Source of the DNA: Enterococcus lacertideformus
GTDB taxonomy: Bacteria; Bacillota; Bacilli; Lactobacillales; Enterococcaceae
Direction of reading: 5' to 3'
DNA length: 64,000 bases
NCBI GenBank assembly: GCA_015680865.1
Contig: JADAKE010000020.1
Location: 1 to 64,000, forward strand
The position numbers and the translations under genes are program-made. The notes beneath the pieces were generated by a model. The model was not told the origin of the DNA and did no database searches. It saw only the letters and a list, made by a program, of their open reading frames with translations. Of the stretch, positions 32,375 through 42,310 are shown one piece after another. Positions within the stretch are counted from its first letter, which is position 1. Each line of letters begins with the position of its first letter.

Positions 32375-34518
32375 TTAAATAGTGATTCTTTTTACAGCGT
32401 CACTTGTTAATTTTCTTCCATTTTTTACAAAGTTATATTTATCTGAACTATACATAACAACACCTTGTTCAAATAAAGAATCTAATAATGGATTCGAGAC
32501 TAATTGATCAATAAAAGATTGGATCGAACCATTTGTCTTTAAAGTAGTTGAAAAAATAGAAGCATATACAAATAAATTATTTGTATATAAGTATTCAGCA
32601 TCTCGTTGTTTTTCCATTATCACATCAGTATCTTTTTCTCGTTCATAATAATTTTCTTTTCCAATGATATCTGCTTTTAAATATTTTTCTGCAATCATTA
32701 AATCTAATAAATAGTTTTCACCATAATAATGATTTAAAGAAACAAATGAAACATAATCACTTGAGAAGATATCTGATAGTTTGTAATATTGATTCATATA
32801 ACTCCATAAGATGATTTGACAATTTTCTTGATTATATTGGTTCAATATATTTTCAAATCCATTATAATTTGAAATAAAAATCACCAATTTCTTTTGTGAA
32901 TAGCTTTGTTTTTGAAATAGTTCAATTAGCTGTTTCACTTCGTTCTCACTTTTCGCAAAGCCACAAATTGTCACACTTTTATCTTGATCTAATATGTCAA
33001 TCTCAAGATAACTCAAGATCTTACGAATTCGATGTTCATATAAATGGTGTTGATACACTTCTCTGATTCCTTGTATCGAATTTTTTCGATATTCATATTC
33101 ATCAAAAAACAGTTTTGTAAGAATAGGCTTGAGCTCTTCTTTTGTTTCTCCTGCTGTAACGATCCTTTTAAATAGCGTTTTGATTCCTTTTGAATAGTTA
33201 CTGATAATCGGTGTGCCACATGCTAATCATTCAAATACTCGTCTAGAAAACATTGATTCTGAATGTTTGACACTATTCACGTTTAAGAGAAATTTATAGC
33301 CTTTATAAGCATTTAAAATTTCGGAATAATGTAATGTACCAACAATATTTTCTTGATATTCTTTTGGATATTTAAATTCTGGTTCCTGTCTATAATAGTT
33401 ACGATCGTAAATATCTAGTCCATATTCTTGTGCAAGAGATAATAAAACATTTAAGTCCTTTTTTCTCTCTTCATGGCGATTCGCATAATAGGTCCCTGCA
33501 AAACAAATTTTTTCTTTTCGACTTTTTATTATCTTAGTTGGGTTATGGATGGAAGGTTGCGCAGCAAATGATAAGTAAGAAACATTTTTCTTCTTCGTAA
33601 CATTTTCATATTTTGGAATCATACTAACATCTGTTGTAAAAATATAGTCAAATAATTTGGCTGTTTCAATAAATTTGTCAAAATGAAACGGATCTTCTTT
33701 ATTCCAGAAAACAGTAGGAACTTCTTTTTCTTTACACCACTGAAGAAGTGCTTTGATTTCTGACCGATCTTCTCCATGATACTTACCAATCTTATATTCC
33801 CAAGTACGGTTATTGCCATGCCAAGCAGATTCAACGAGCAATAAGTCTGGATGATTTTGTGTAAGTATTTGTTTCCATGTTTGCGGTGTAAATGAAATCA
33901 GTTGTGCCTCTTCGCCAAAACAAGTCATGCTAAATTCATCTAAAATACATGCGATTTTTAAATCCTTAATGTATTTTTTGTTTTGACCAGCGACATGGGG
34001 TGAAAAAAATTGAGGATTCTTTCAATATTCAATTGTTCAATTTCAATTTCACTATTTCCAGAAATACGAAAAGCTATTCTCACTTTTCTTGTTTCAGGTA
34101 GCACTTGAAAAACTTGCTCTTTATTTGCTTCAAGGAAAGTAGTTTGGATTTTTTCCTTCTCTGAATATTCGATAATAACCAATGATAAAGATCCTTTGAT
34201 CGCATTCACTTTTAGATTGATTTTAAACTTATCTTTAGGATAAAAGGGAATTTTTTGACCTGGAAAAATAGTAAAAGAGTTATTTTTTTCTAAATAGGAA
34301 ATATAATTTGTTTTCTTTTCTGTATTTTTAAAACACAGCACTCCTCTATCTTTCTCTAAAGAGACACTATTTTAAGAATTTTTATAATACCATTTTGTGG
34401 GGTTCAGTAATTGTTCACTTTCTAACACACTCGCGTTTACTTTTTCTAACAACCGCAATTTTATGGTATGAACATCAGCTAAAATTTTACTTAATTCCAT
34501 ATTTTGAGATTGTGACAT
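32375..34518 (-). pseudogene. Large CgeB-type glycosyltransferase (three lesions)
   Basis: Reconstructed from ATG at 34518, after GGAGGTAAGGAGAAA, to 32375, about 714 residues. N-terminal helix (MSQSQNMELSKILADVHTIK), TAA at 34372-34374 in frame, a beta-rich domain (33958-34341), a one-base loss in an A-run near 33975, then the core IKDLKIACILDEFS, LLLVESAWHGNNRTWEYK, VFWNKEDPFHF, FTTD and SRRVFE. After an in-frame TGA (33227-33229) it continues LACGTPIISNYSKGIKTLFK and a C-terminal GT-A-like section (VTICGFAKSENEVKQLIELF). CgeB/DUF3880 glycosyltransferases occur in capsule and spore-coat loci. The two in-frame stops are substitutions, not indels. Adjacent to the coiled-coil gene. Confidence 0.7.
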
Positions 34519-34525
34519 TTTCTCC

Positions 34526-34916
34526 TTACCTCCTCGATTTCTTTATCCACGTGTAAAGTTTCACTATAGTTGGACTCTTTTTCAATAGCTGCTTTGAACG
34601 ATAGCTAAAGCTTTTTTTATTATTTGAAACAACAGTAACTTTTTCTTGTTTCTGAGGAGGACTCACTGAATCTACTCACTGAATCTACTCTCTGTAACTC
34701 TTCAATTTGTTTTTTTTGTTTTTTAACTACTTGTTCCAAACTTTCAATTAATTTTGCTGCCTCTTCTTTTACAACAGAATCCTTCAAAATAATACTTTTT
34801 AAATCCTTTGTCATTGACTCTTCTTTTTCCAATTTATTTTTCAATTGCTCATTGTCTTTTTTTAGTTGCTCAGTTAATTGTTTTAAGTTCTCGTAGTTTT
34901 CCACTGGTCCCTCCAT
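34526..34916 (-). pseudogene. Small coiled-coil protein with a 13-bp tandem duplication
   Basis: About 125 residues when one copy of the 13-bp duplication (34661-34673 / 34674-34686) is removed. Residues 5-80 are a continuous heptad-like coiled coil (NYENLKQLTEQLKKDNEQLK...), then QRVDSVSPPQKQEKVTVVSN and a basic tail (FSYRSKQLLKKSPTIVKLY) that ends TAAGGAGAAAATG, coupling it to the CgeB-type gene. With the duplication the frame ends after SRFSESSSETRK. No enzyme motif. It may be a scaffold or chain-length ruler for the glycosyltransferases; this is a guess from architecture and place. Confidence 0.6.
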
Positions 34917-36145
34917 TAATTTACATATATTTTTAAAAATTTGTTTTTTTCTTGTTCCCAGTTATAAACCATTTTTGCATGTCTACAATTTATTTTGCAT
35001 GTTTGGTGCCGTTCATTGTTATTTAACAATTTTTCAATCCCTAATCGAATAGACTGTACGTCATGGGAATTCACAATTTCCCCTACATCCCAAGCTTCTA
35101 CTACTTTTGCTATTTCTGGAAAGCCACAAGCGACAACCGGTACTTCTGCCATAATATATTCGAATAGTTTATTTGAAGAAGCCAAATAATGATTCATGCA
35201 GGTATTTTGCAATACTTGTAAACCGATAGTGGCAGATACGGTATAACATTTTAAATTGTCCATATATACTTTATCTAGGAACTTTACTCGATCTGTTAGA
35301 TTCAGTTGTTCTGTTAATGTAAGAAGTGTCTGTTTTAATCTACCATCACCTATCAGTACTAGTGTCCCTTCATCCAATAAAGAAACTGCCTGAATCAGAT
35401 TCTCTAATCCTCTATCTTGTTGTATTCCTCCTTGATATAGTAAGATGGGCTCACTTTCATCAATTGCTAATAATTCATGTAAATTTACTTTACTTATGTG
35501 TTTTACATCATAACCAACAGGATAATTATGAATCACTTTAGGTTTGATTCCGTAGACTTTTTCAACGAAATGTGCTCTTGTATCATTTTCGTGAATATAG
35601 ATATCGACATATTTTAGAAGATATTTTTCAAGGAAATAATAAAGGATGATATTATAACCTGTGCGACTAATTTGTATTTCATGAGAATCATAAATTAATT
35701 TTTTACGATGAAAAATTTTAGCGTTTATAATTGTTTGGGGTAAGGTATTGATGTCATTTGCATGATAGATATCAGATGTCTGAAAAAGATTCACCAATGT
35801 CATTTTCATAATGAGATAAATCTTATTTACTATTGCCCAGCATTTTCTATTGTGGAATAACAAGCTCATCAATAAAATAGTACCTGCTAATTTTAACCAC
35901 CCAATATATAGCAATAACAAGAAAATAAGATATAGACTAAATAACGTTTTTTTCAGGTTACCTCGCTTTAATCGCCTCACGGTAAAATAAGGTACAGGAT
36001 GTTCAATCTTTTTTAATTTCTCATTCTCATCCATCAAACAAACTAAATGAACATCATATCCATTCTCAGACAGAGCGGTACACTCTCTCATTACTCTTGC
36101 ATCATTTTCAAAAGTATTCCATACATACATTTGTACTGTTTTCAT
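34916..36145 (-). CDS. Glycosyltransferase family 4
   Basis: A 409-residue GT-B enzyme. N-terminal WNTFENDARVMRECTALSEN is typical of family 4 acceptor domains, an internal hydrophobic stretch (residues 68-95) may bind the membrane, and the donor domain shows LLYQGGIQQDRGLENLIQA, VLIGDG and SNKLFEYIMAEVPVVACGFP with the catalytic Glu region. Intact. It overlaps the coiled-coil gene by one base and follows the next glycosyltransferase by one base, so the operon is compact. Confidence 0.85.
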   Translation of the reverse strand: MKTVQMYVWNTFENDARVMRECTALSENGYDVHLVCLMDENEKLKKIEHPVPYFTVRRLKRGNLKKTLFSLYLIFLLLLYIGWLKLAGTILLMSLLFHNRKCWAIVNKIYLIMKMTLVNLFQTSDIYHANDINTLPQTIINAKIFHRKKLIYDSHEIQISRTGYNIILYYFLEKYLLKYVDIYIHENDTRAHFVEKVYGIKPKVIHNYPVGYDVKHISKVNLHELLAIDESEPILLYQGGIQQDRGLENLIQAVSLLDEGTLVLIGDGRLKQTLLTLTEQLNLTDRVKFLDKVYMDNLKCYTVSATIGLQVLQNTCMNHYLASSNKLFEYIMAEVPVVACGFPEIAKVVEAWDVGEIVNSHDVQSIRLGIEKLLNNNERHQTCKINCRHAKMVYNWEQEKNKFLKIYVN

Positions 36146-36146
36146 G

Positions 36147-37339
36147 CTAAATTCCTTTGATTATTTTTAAAAACTGTTGGTAGTTTTTTTCCCATGAATA
36201 ATGTTCTCTTGCAAAAATCAATCCATTTCTGGCTAAATCATATTGCATCTGTCGATTCACCATTAACTGATGGACGGTTGAACTATCTTCCATCGTGACT
36301 CCCCCATTTGATTGTTCAATAATTTTTTGTGAGTATCCTTCTAAATTAGCGATAATAGCTGTCCCACTCCCAAAATAATCAATTATTTTTCCTGGAATCA
36401 CATCATGGAACTCTTCTATATCGATGAGTCCGACATAGCCAATCGTCGCATTAACTAAATAATCAAAGACTATTTCTCTCGGTTTGGGCTTTAATATTCG
36501 GACATTCGAGGCATTTATTTTTTTTATTTGTTGAATAAATGATTCTGTGTCAACACCATAAGGGATGATCGTAAAGGTATGTTCTGTAGAATTTTTATAG
36601 ACATCAATCAGCTTGATTAATGGTCGCATTTCTTGAGCTCTTCCTACATTTCCTGCATAGACTACTTTAGTCGTCGTCATTTCTTTATTCTTTTCTAAAT
36701 GACTTGATCCTTTTTCTAACTCTTCAAAAGTAATTGGATTAGGTATAAACGTGATCTTTTCTTTGTTAATCCCTAAATAAAGTAAATGCGATAAAAAACC
36801 TTCACTGTTGATGACAAGATGGTCAGCAGACTGATACATCCATTTTTCAGCTTTATAAGCTATTTTGTAGATGATTTTATAAAGAAATTTTGTCTTGTTT
36901 TTTTGAGACCTTCTACTGATTTTGGCCAAAGATCTCTAACATCCAAGATTAATTTCTTCTTTTTCAATAAAACACCTGAAATTCCTGAAAAAAATTGGGT
37001 GTAGTAGCCACGACCACATCAGCATTTTGTGCAAGTTTTCTCCCCTTGAGATAACCTTTTACTAAAAATTCCAAATAAAAGATCAACCGCAAAACTAAAT
37101 TTTTATGATACTTTTTGAAAAATGGAGAAATACATTCGATACTAGTTTGAGAATCCAATTTTAAAAAAAATTGGATTCTCTTCGTACATTTTTTTATTTG
37201 GATAACGCGGATTAGAAGTTAATACAGACACTTCAATTTCATTTTCATTCGATAAGCTTTCATATAGTTTAGTTAATCGATTTGCCGCGCTTCCGATTTC
37301 TGGAGAAAAATTTTGAGTAATTAACAATACTCTTAACAT
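36147..37339 (-). pseudogene. Glycosyltransferase family 4 (WbuB/WcaI-like), three frameshifts
   Basis: Four frames make a complete GT4 of about 400 residues. N-terminus LLITQNFSPEIGSAANRLTK with the WbuB-type start, then LVKGYLKGRKLAQNADVVVA, a short piece FSGISGVLL and LILDVRDLWPKSVEGL, and the donor domain VVYAGNVGRAQEMRPLIKLI to GKIIDYFGSGTAIIANLEGY. All three breaks are in runs (T8 near 37162, T7 near 36985, A7 near 36900). Such enzymes transfer sugars such as L-FucNAc; the substrate here is unknown. A perfect 14-bp inverted repeat spans the first break. It overlaps wecC by seven bases. Confidence 0.8.
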
Positions 37340-38619
37340 GTCGCCTCAGCTGTAACTATCGACATGTTTTTGTATTCTTTTTCTAAATTTCCAAAATTCA
37401 GATAATGGGCTTCTCCACACTTTTCTACAATATTTTTAGTATCAAAAATGATTTGTTGATTCATGTAACTCAATGTTTCTGAAGGTAATTGTTTAAAGGC
37501 ATCATGATCCGTTAATACGACAATCAGATCAGCATTGTTTACAGCTTCTACCATATCTTTTTCCAGAATTTTATCTTCTACGTAAGGATCATAGAAAGAA
37601 ACTTCATAATTTTTTGATTGGAGATGCTTGTAGATTTCAACAGATGGACTCTCTCGCATATCATCCGTGTTACCTTTGTATGTGGCTCCAAATAAAGTTA
37701 CTTTTTTACCGCCTATTTTTTCCATGAGTTGATCAATCCAATAAACGACATATTCTGGCATGTCAGTATTAATTTTTCTAGCCATTCGAATTAAATTCGC
37801 TTTATCAGGATTTGCTGCTATAACAAAATATGGATCAACTGCTAAACAATGACCTCCTACACCAGGTCCAGGAAAATGTAAATTCACTCTTGGATGTTTA
37901 TTAGCCATTCGGATTACTTCTAGAGCATCTACTCCTAAATCTAATGAAACTTGAACTAATTCATTCGCTAATGCGATATTTACATCACGAAAAGTATTTT
38001 CCATCAATTTAGACATTTCCGCATTTTGTGTATTGGTTCGGATCAATTCTCCTTTTACAAAGGTACGATAAGCTTCTGCTCCTTTTTCGGTACATTGCTC
38101 TGTAACTCCACCGATGATGCGATTATTATGAATCAATTCATGCATAATTTTGCCAGGCAATACTCTTTCAGGACAGTGAACAAGAAAAATATCTTTTCCT
38201 ACAACAAAATCCGCTTCTTCAATCATTGGTTTGACTACATCAACCATCGTTCTTGGAGGAATCGTTGATTCAACGATTACAGTATTTCCTGGTTGTAAAA
38301 GACCAATGATATTGCTTACTGCTTGTTTGACATAACTTAGATCACAAGATTTGTGTAGATCATCTAAGTTTGGTGTAGGAACTGAAATGATAAAAACATC
38401 CGCTTCTTCTGGTTCAAATTTTGCTTGAAAATTGCCATTTTCAATGACTTCATTTAAAGTTTCTTGGATGTGAGGTTCTTCAATATGAACTTTTCCATTA
38501 TTTAAAGACTCAATCACTTGTTTGTTTACATCTACTCCTACAACTTTTTGGCCATACTTTGAAAACATCAAAGCTGTCGGTAAACCAATATATCCTAAAC
38601 CAACTACTACGATTTTCAT
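37333..38619 (-). CDS. wecC: UDP-N-acetyl-D-mannosamine dehydrogenase
   Basis: A 428-residue nucleotide-sugar dehydrogenase that oxidises UDP-ManNAc to UDP-ManNAcA. Rossmann GLGYIGLPTA near residue 7, VPTPN, VHCPERVLPGKIMHEL (the CPERVLPG form is typical of WecC), AEMSKLMENTFRDVNIALAN and GVGGHCLAVDPYFV with the catalytic Cys near residue 255. Length is typical. Intact. With mnaA it defines a ManNAcA branch of the pathway. It is distinct from the broken dehydrogenase at 21.1-22.4 kb. It lies 12 bases after the lipoprotein gene. Confidence 0.93.
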   Translation of the reverse strand: MKIVVVGLGYIGLPTALMFSKYGQKVVGVDVNKQVIESLNNGKVHIEEPHIQETLNEVIENGNFQAKFEPEEADVFIISVPTPNLDDLHKSCDLSYVKQAVSNIIGLLQPGNTVIVESTIPPRTMVDVVKPMIEEADFVVGKDIFLVHCPERVLPGKIMHELIHNNRIIGGVTEQCTEKGAEAYRTFVKGELIRTNTQNAEMSKLMENTFRDVNIALANELVQVSLDLGVDALEVIRMANKHPRVNLHFPGPGVGGHCLAVDPYFVIAANPDKANLIRMARKINTDMPEYVVYWIDQLMEKIGGKKVTLFGATYKGNTDDMRESPSVEIYKHLQSKNYEVSFYDPYVEDKILEKDMVEAVNNADLIVVLTDHDAFKQLPSETLSYMNQQIIFDTKNIVEKCGEAHYLNFGNLEKEYKNMSIVTAEATC

Positions 38620-38631
38620 ACTATGCTCCTC

Positions 38632-39105
38632 CTACTTTACATTTAGTTTCCAAGATGCCAATTCTTTGTCGTGTGGTTTGTAACTCAAAGTAAACTCTTT
38701 CTCGTTACTGTCAACTTGAAAACTTAATACACCAGTTGCTTCTTTTTTAGATTCAATATCTAATCCAAAATTCTCGGCATTTTCATATGGTGTTAACTCT
38801 TTGTCCTTGCTCTTCAATAAAAAGTCATACGCACCAATTCCAGTTGTTTCTGCGTAAGTGTTGACGGCTTTTATATCAATCATCAAGATTTTTTTCTTAG
38901 AGTTACTTCCATCTGCTACCGTTCGAACATTTTCTGGTGTTATTTCTAAATAGTTTGCAAACTGTTTCTCTAAAGCTTCTGAACTATTTTCACTCTTTTG
39001 ATTAATTGATACATTTTTACTTTCTGATGTACTTTCTGATGTATTACAAGCCGCTAAAATTAATGGTGCAGCCAATAATGAAAGATAGCATAATTTTTTT
39101 TTCAT
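38632..39105 (-). CDS. Lipoprotein with a C-terminal Ig-like (DUF4352/DUF5067-type) domain
   Basis: Start chosen at Met 39105, giving MKKKLCYLSLLAAPLILAAC with a lipobox LAAC; an upstream in-frame Met at 39159 would spoil the signal peptide. About 157 residues: lipidated Cys, a Ser/Asn/Glu-rich spacer, then a beta-rich domain with ILMIDIKAVNTYAETTGIGA and LSYKPHDKELASWKL. It should be anchored to the outer face of the membrane. It is the first gene before wecC, so it may belong to the polysaccharide operon; its function is unknown. Confidence 0.7.
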   Translation of the reverse strand: MKKKLCYLSLLAAPLILAACNTSESTSESKNVSINQKSENSSEALEKQFANYLEITPENVRTVADGSNSKKKILMIDIKAVNTYAETTGIGAYDFLLKSKDKELTPYENAENFGLDIESKKEATGVLSFQVDSNEKEFTLSYKPHDKELASWKLNVK

Positions 39106-39244
39106 ATTTTCGCTCCTTGTTATTCTTTTTAACTTACACTGGAATTCTAATACATCCACAAAAAACTACTTATTCAAAATTAAAGAATTAAAAAAAATGA
39201 TAATCTAAACTCCCACTTTTACACTAATTTTCAACAAATACATC

Positions 39245-39420
39245 AAAAAAAGTGTGGGATAAAAGTATTCTTTACTTTTATCCCACACTCTAAAAACGTA
39301 TAAACGATGACAACAAAAGTGACTCCTTTGGAAATAAGAAGAAACACACCAAAATTTAAAAAAATTGCTGTGTGTTTCTTCTTATTTCTTTGGGCGTAAC
39401 ATTTTTGTTACAACCTCTTT
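39245..39420. repeat. Intergenic palindromic repeat
   Basis: AAGTGTGGGATAAAAGTA pairs with TACTTTTATCCCACACTC at once, followed by AACGTATAAACG, GGAAATAAGAAGAAACACAC pairing with GTGTGTTTCTTCTTATTTC, and ACATTTTTGTTACAACCTC. It is a composite of the two cores seen in other copies and lies upstream of the polysaccharide operon. Confidence 0.7.
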
Positions 39421-39845
39421 TTTGGTTTATCGTAATTTGCGAGTCTTTTCCTAAAAACAAAAACATCGAGTATTTTTTATCAACAAGGCGATCCTTAGCG
39501 CTCCTATCAGTTCTTTTAGTAAAAAATCACTTATTTTTTACTTTTATAGTGTTAGTCTCTTTTAATCAAATAAACTATTGTTCGCTCATATTAACCAAAA
39601 GCAAGGTTTTATTATACCAATACACTTTGTATCTTAGCTTATGAACTAATTTGCACCAAACTTAGTAAGAAAATTCAGTCGAAAAACAATTGTTTAGTAC
39701 AGCTTCAATAAATACTCATAATACCGAATCAACTTACCTAAAAGCTGTTCTAAATAATCCTCTTTTTGATGTTTTTTTAAAATAAAGATCTATTACTTTT
39801 CTTTTTTGTGCAACTTTGCTTTTAATCTATATCTTGGCTATCTTT
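39421..39845. other. Gene-free stretch
   Basis: AT-rich, no supported coding frame. It lies between an intergenic repeat and a TnpB remnant and may contain further decayed transposon sequence. Confidence 0.3.
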
Positions 39846-40240
39846 ATACATTCTTGTGTTCATTTGAGTAATAGCACATTGAACTCAGAAGATGTTTCAA
39901 CCAATTTTTTGAATCATACGCCACACTGCTCCAATGATTTGGCTCAACAATTGATTTAGCTGAAGCCTTACAAAGCAAAGAAACATAAAATTGCTCATTA
40001 TAATAAGCTGAAATCGTTGCTGATTGAATTACGCTTTCAATCGGATGATGAAGATTGATCTGGATAAATTCCTTTTATTTTGGAAGACTTAATTATTTGT
40101 TTTACAAGACTATCACATACTTTTTTTATTCTTCAACTTAGGGAAGCTATCACGTTTCTTGAAATAATTATGAAAAGCACAGTCTAATCGGACATTTGCT
40201 AACGCTAAGTTATCAGCTTTTTTTAACTCAGAATGTTTTC
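39846..40240 (-). pseudogene. TnpB (IS200/IS605 OrfB) remnant
   Basis: Two frames on the minus strand resemble the N-terminal half of TnpB. The first, KADNLALANVRLDCAFHNYF followed by KKRDSFPKLKNKKSM, matches the xLxxAFxNFFKxxxxFPxFKxKK block. After a stop and a frame change, HHPIESVIQSATISAYYNEQ and FYVSLLCKASAKSI match the strand before the RuvC domain. No RuvC aspartates or zinc finger are found. No start and several stops, so it is dead. The remnant lies between polysaccharide and opp genes. Confidence 0.55.
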
Positions 40241-40370
40241 TCATAGCTTTCCAGTGGCGCTTTTAGCAAGTGATTGTACGTACAACGGAAACACTCAGAA
40301 TTTTAGATGGACTATTGTTTTTGCAAATCAGTCGTATAAATTCAGAATGTAAAGGCTTTTAGCATATACA

Positions 40371-41245
40371 CTACCCCCGCGGAACAAGTAAACCTTCCTT
40401 TTGTCGTTTTAATTTTTTTGAATAATAAGCTACTTCTTGTTCCGTGGCATAGACAAAATGTTCTGGAGCGATTTCTCTTAACGCTCGTACTTGACCATCA
40501 TCTGGTTCCGGTTGATATTTTATGCGCTTACGCTGCCTTTCATGATCAGGATCTGGTAATGGGATAGCTGACAACAAACTTTCTGTGTAAGGATGTACAC
40601 CGTGATTATAGATTTCATCGCTTGTTCCCATTTCCAGTAAGCGACCGTTATGCATGACACCGATTCGATCGCTGATATGTTTGACCATTGATAAATCGTG
40701 GGCAATAAATAGATAAGTTAGTTGTTGTTGCTCTTGAAGGTCTTGTAAAAGATTGACTATTTGTGCTTGGATGGAAACATCTAAAGCTGAAATAGGTTCA
40801 TCACAAATAACAAAGCGCGGATTCACTGCTAATGCACGCGCTATCCCAATCCGTTGGCGTTGTCCTCCCGAAAACTCATGTGGGTAACGTGTACCATGAC
40901 TAGGATTTAAGCCAACTGTGCAAAGTAGTTCATTGACTTTTTCAGAACGCTCCTGTTGATTTTGTACTAAGCCATTCACATCAATACCTTCTGCAATGAT
41001 ATCTCGAACTTTCATTCGAGGATTCAATGAGGCATAAGGATCTTGAAAAATCATTTGGACTTCATGGTGAAATTGAGCTACTTCTTGTTTTCCTTTGATT
41101 TTCCACTCCCTGATTCACCAACTAAGCCAAAGGTTTCTCCTTCATAAATATGAAAGCTAATGTCGTTTACTGCATGCACTTCATTTTTTTTGCCTACATT
41201 AAAATATTGCTTCAGCCCTTTAACCTCTAAAAGCTTTTTTCTCAT
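40371..41245 (-). pseudogene. oppF: Oligopeptide ABC transporter ATPase OppF, internal deletion after Walker A
   Basis: N-terminal frame from ATG 41245: KKLLEVKGLKQYFNVGKKNE, then [10 protein letters not shown] (Walker A) directly followed by KENKK and a stop. The next frame starts [20 protein letters not shown] and is complete: [14 protein letters not shown] signature, CDEPISALD Walker [10 protein letters not shown]-loop and the solute-family C-terminus. Comparison with oppD in this window suggests that some 25-30 codons between GKS and KGKQ are missing, with loss of frame. This is larger than a homopolymer slip. As written the ATPase is non-functional. Confidence 0.85.
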
Positions 41246-41248
41246 CCG

Positions 41249-42310
41249 TCATCCCCCTTTGACCATTGCAGTTTGTTTCTCTTTAAAAATCTCCCAACGT
41301 CTCTTAATTTCAGTTGGTGGTTCTACTGATGGTGCTTGAGGTGCTAATAACCAAGTAGCAGCTTTATGTGTGTGTGACAATTCAAAAAACGGCGGCTCTT
41401 GTTCAGCATCAATTTGCAAAGCATATTCATTACGTGGGTAGAACGAATCTCCTTTAGGTGGGTTCAATAAATCTGGCGGTGAACCTGGAATCGCATAAAG
41501 ACGATTATTTTCGCTATCTAACGTTGGCATAGAGCCTAATAATCCCCATGTGTAAGGATGTTGCGGATTATAAAAGATTTCTTCTGATGTCCCTACCTCG
41601 ACAATTTTCCCACCATACATGACTGCTACACGATCAGCAATATTTGCCACTACCCCTAAATCATGGGTAATAAAGATGATTGAAGTATTAATTTTTGTTT
41701 GGATTCCTTTCAAAAGTTCTAAAATTTGTGCTTGGATCGTCACGTCTAAAGCTGTTGTAGGTTCATCTGCAATTAGGATTTCTGGATAACAAATCAAGGC
41801 AATGGCAATAACGATTCTTTGTCGTTGACCTCCTGAAAATTGATGCGGATAACTATAGAGCCTTTTTTCTGCTTCAGGAATGCCGAATAATTTTAACAAT
41901 TCTAATGCTGCATTGAGACCTTCTCTTTTAGAAACTTTATTGTGTTTACGTAAAGATTCTGCTACTTGCTTACCAATTGTCATGGTTGGATCCAGAGAAG
42001 TCATTGGATCTTGGAAAATCATTGCAATTTCTTTTCCACGGATTTTTTGCATTTCTTTTTCTGTTTTATCAACAATGTTCTTGCCTTTAAATAAAATTTG
42101 ACCAGAATCAATGTTTGCATTGCTTGATAACAATCTCATGATACTTCTCGTTGTGACTGATTTTCCACTCCCAGATTCCCCTACGATTGCTAAGGTTTCT
42201 CCTTTATTTAAATGGAAATTGACGCCACGAATCGCTTGTACCTTGCCAGCATACGTATCAAATGAGATTTGTAAATCTTTCACTTCAAGAATTTTCGTCA
42301 TATTACTCAC
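41249..42310 (-). CDS. oppD: Oligopeptide ABC transporter ATPase OppD
   Basis: A 353-residue ATPase, intact. Walker [10 protein letters not shown] near residue 45, [15 protein letters not shown] signature, ADEPTTALD Walker B, ITHDLGVVANIADRVAVMYG and the C-terminal LPGSPPDLLNPPKG-type segment. With OppF it drives uptake of peptides through OppBC. Met at 42301 (MTKILEV) is an alternative start. Its start overlaps the end of oppC by four bases. Confidence 0.93.
   Translation of the reverse strand: MSNMTKILEVKDLQISFDTYAGKVQAIRGVNFHLNKGETLAIVGESGSGKSVTTRSIMRLLSSNANIDSGQILFKGKNIVDKTEKEMQKIRGKEIAMIFQDPMTSLDPTMTIGKQVAESLRKHNKVSKREGLNAALELLKLFGIPEAEKRLYSYPHQFSGGQRQRIVIAIALICYPEILIADEPTTALDVTIQAQILELLKGIQTKINTSIIFITHDLGVVANIADRVAVMYGGKIVEVGTSEEIFYNPQHPYTWGLLGSMPTLDSENNRLYAIPGSPPDLLNPPKGDSFYPRNEYALQIDAEQEPPFFELSHTHKAATWLLAPQAPSVEPPTEIKRRWEIFKEKQTAMVKGG

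Noticed and set aside
39372..39644. Open frame of 90 codons on the plus strand.
   Set aside because: It begins within an intergenic palindromic repeat and shows only the hydrophobic bias of AT-rich DNA; similar spurious frames occur in other copies of the repeat.
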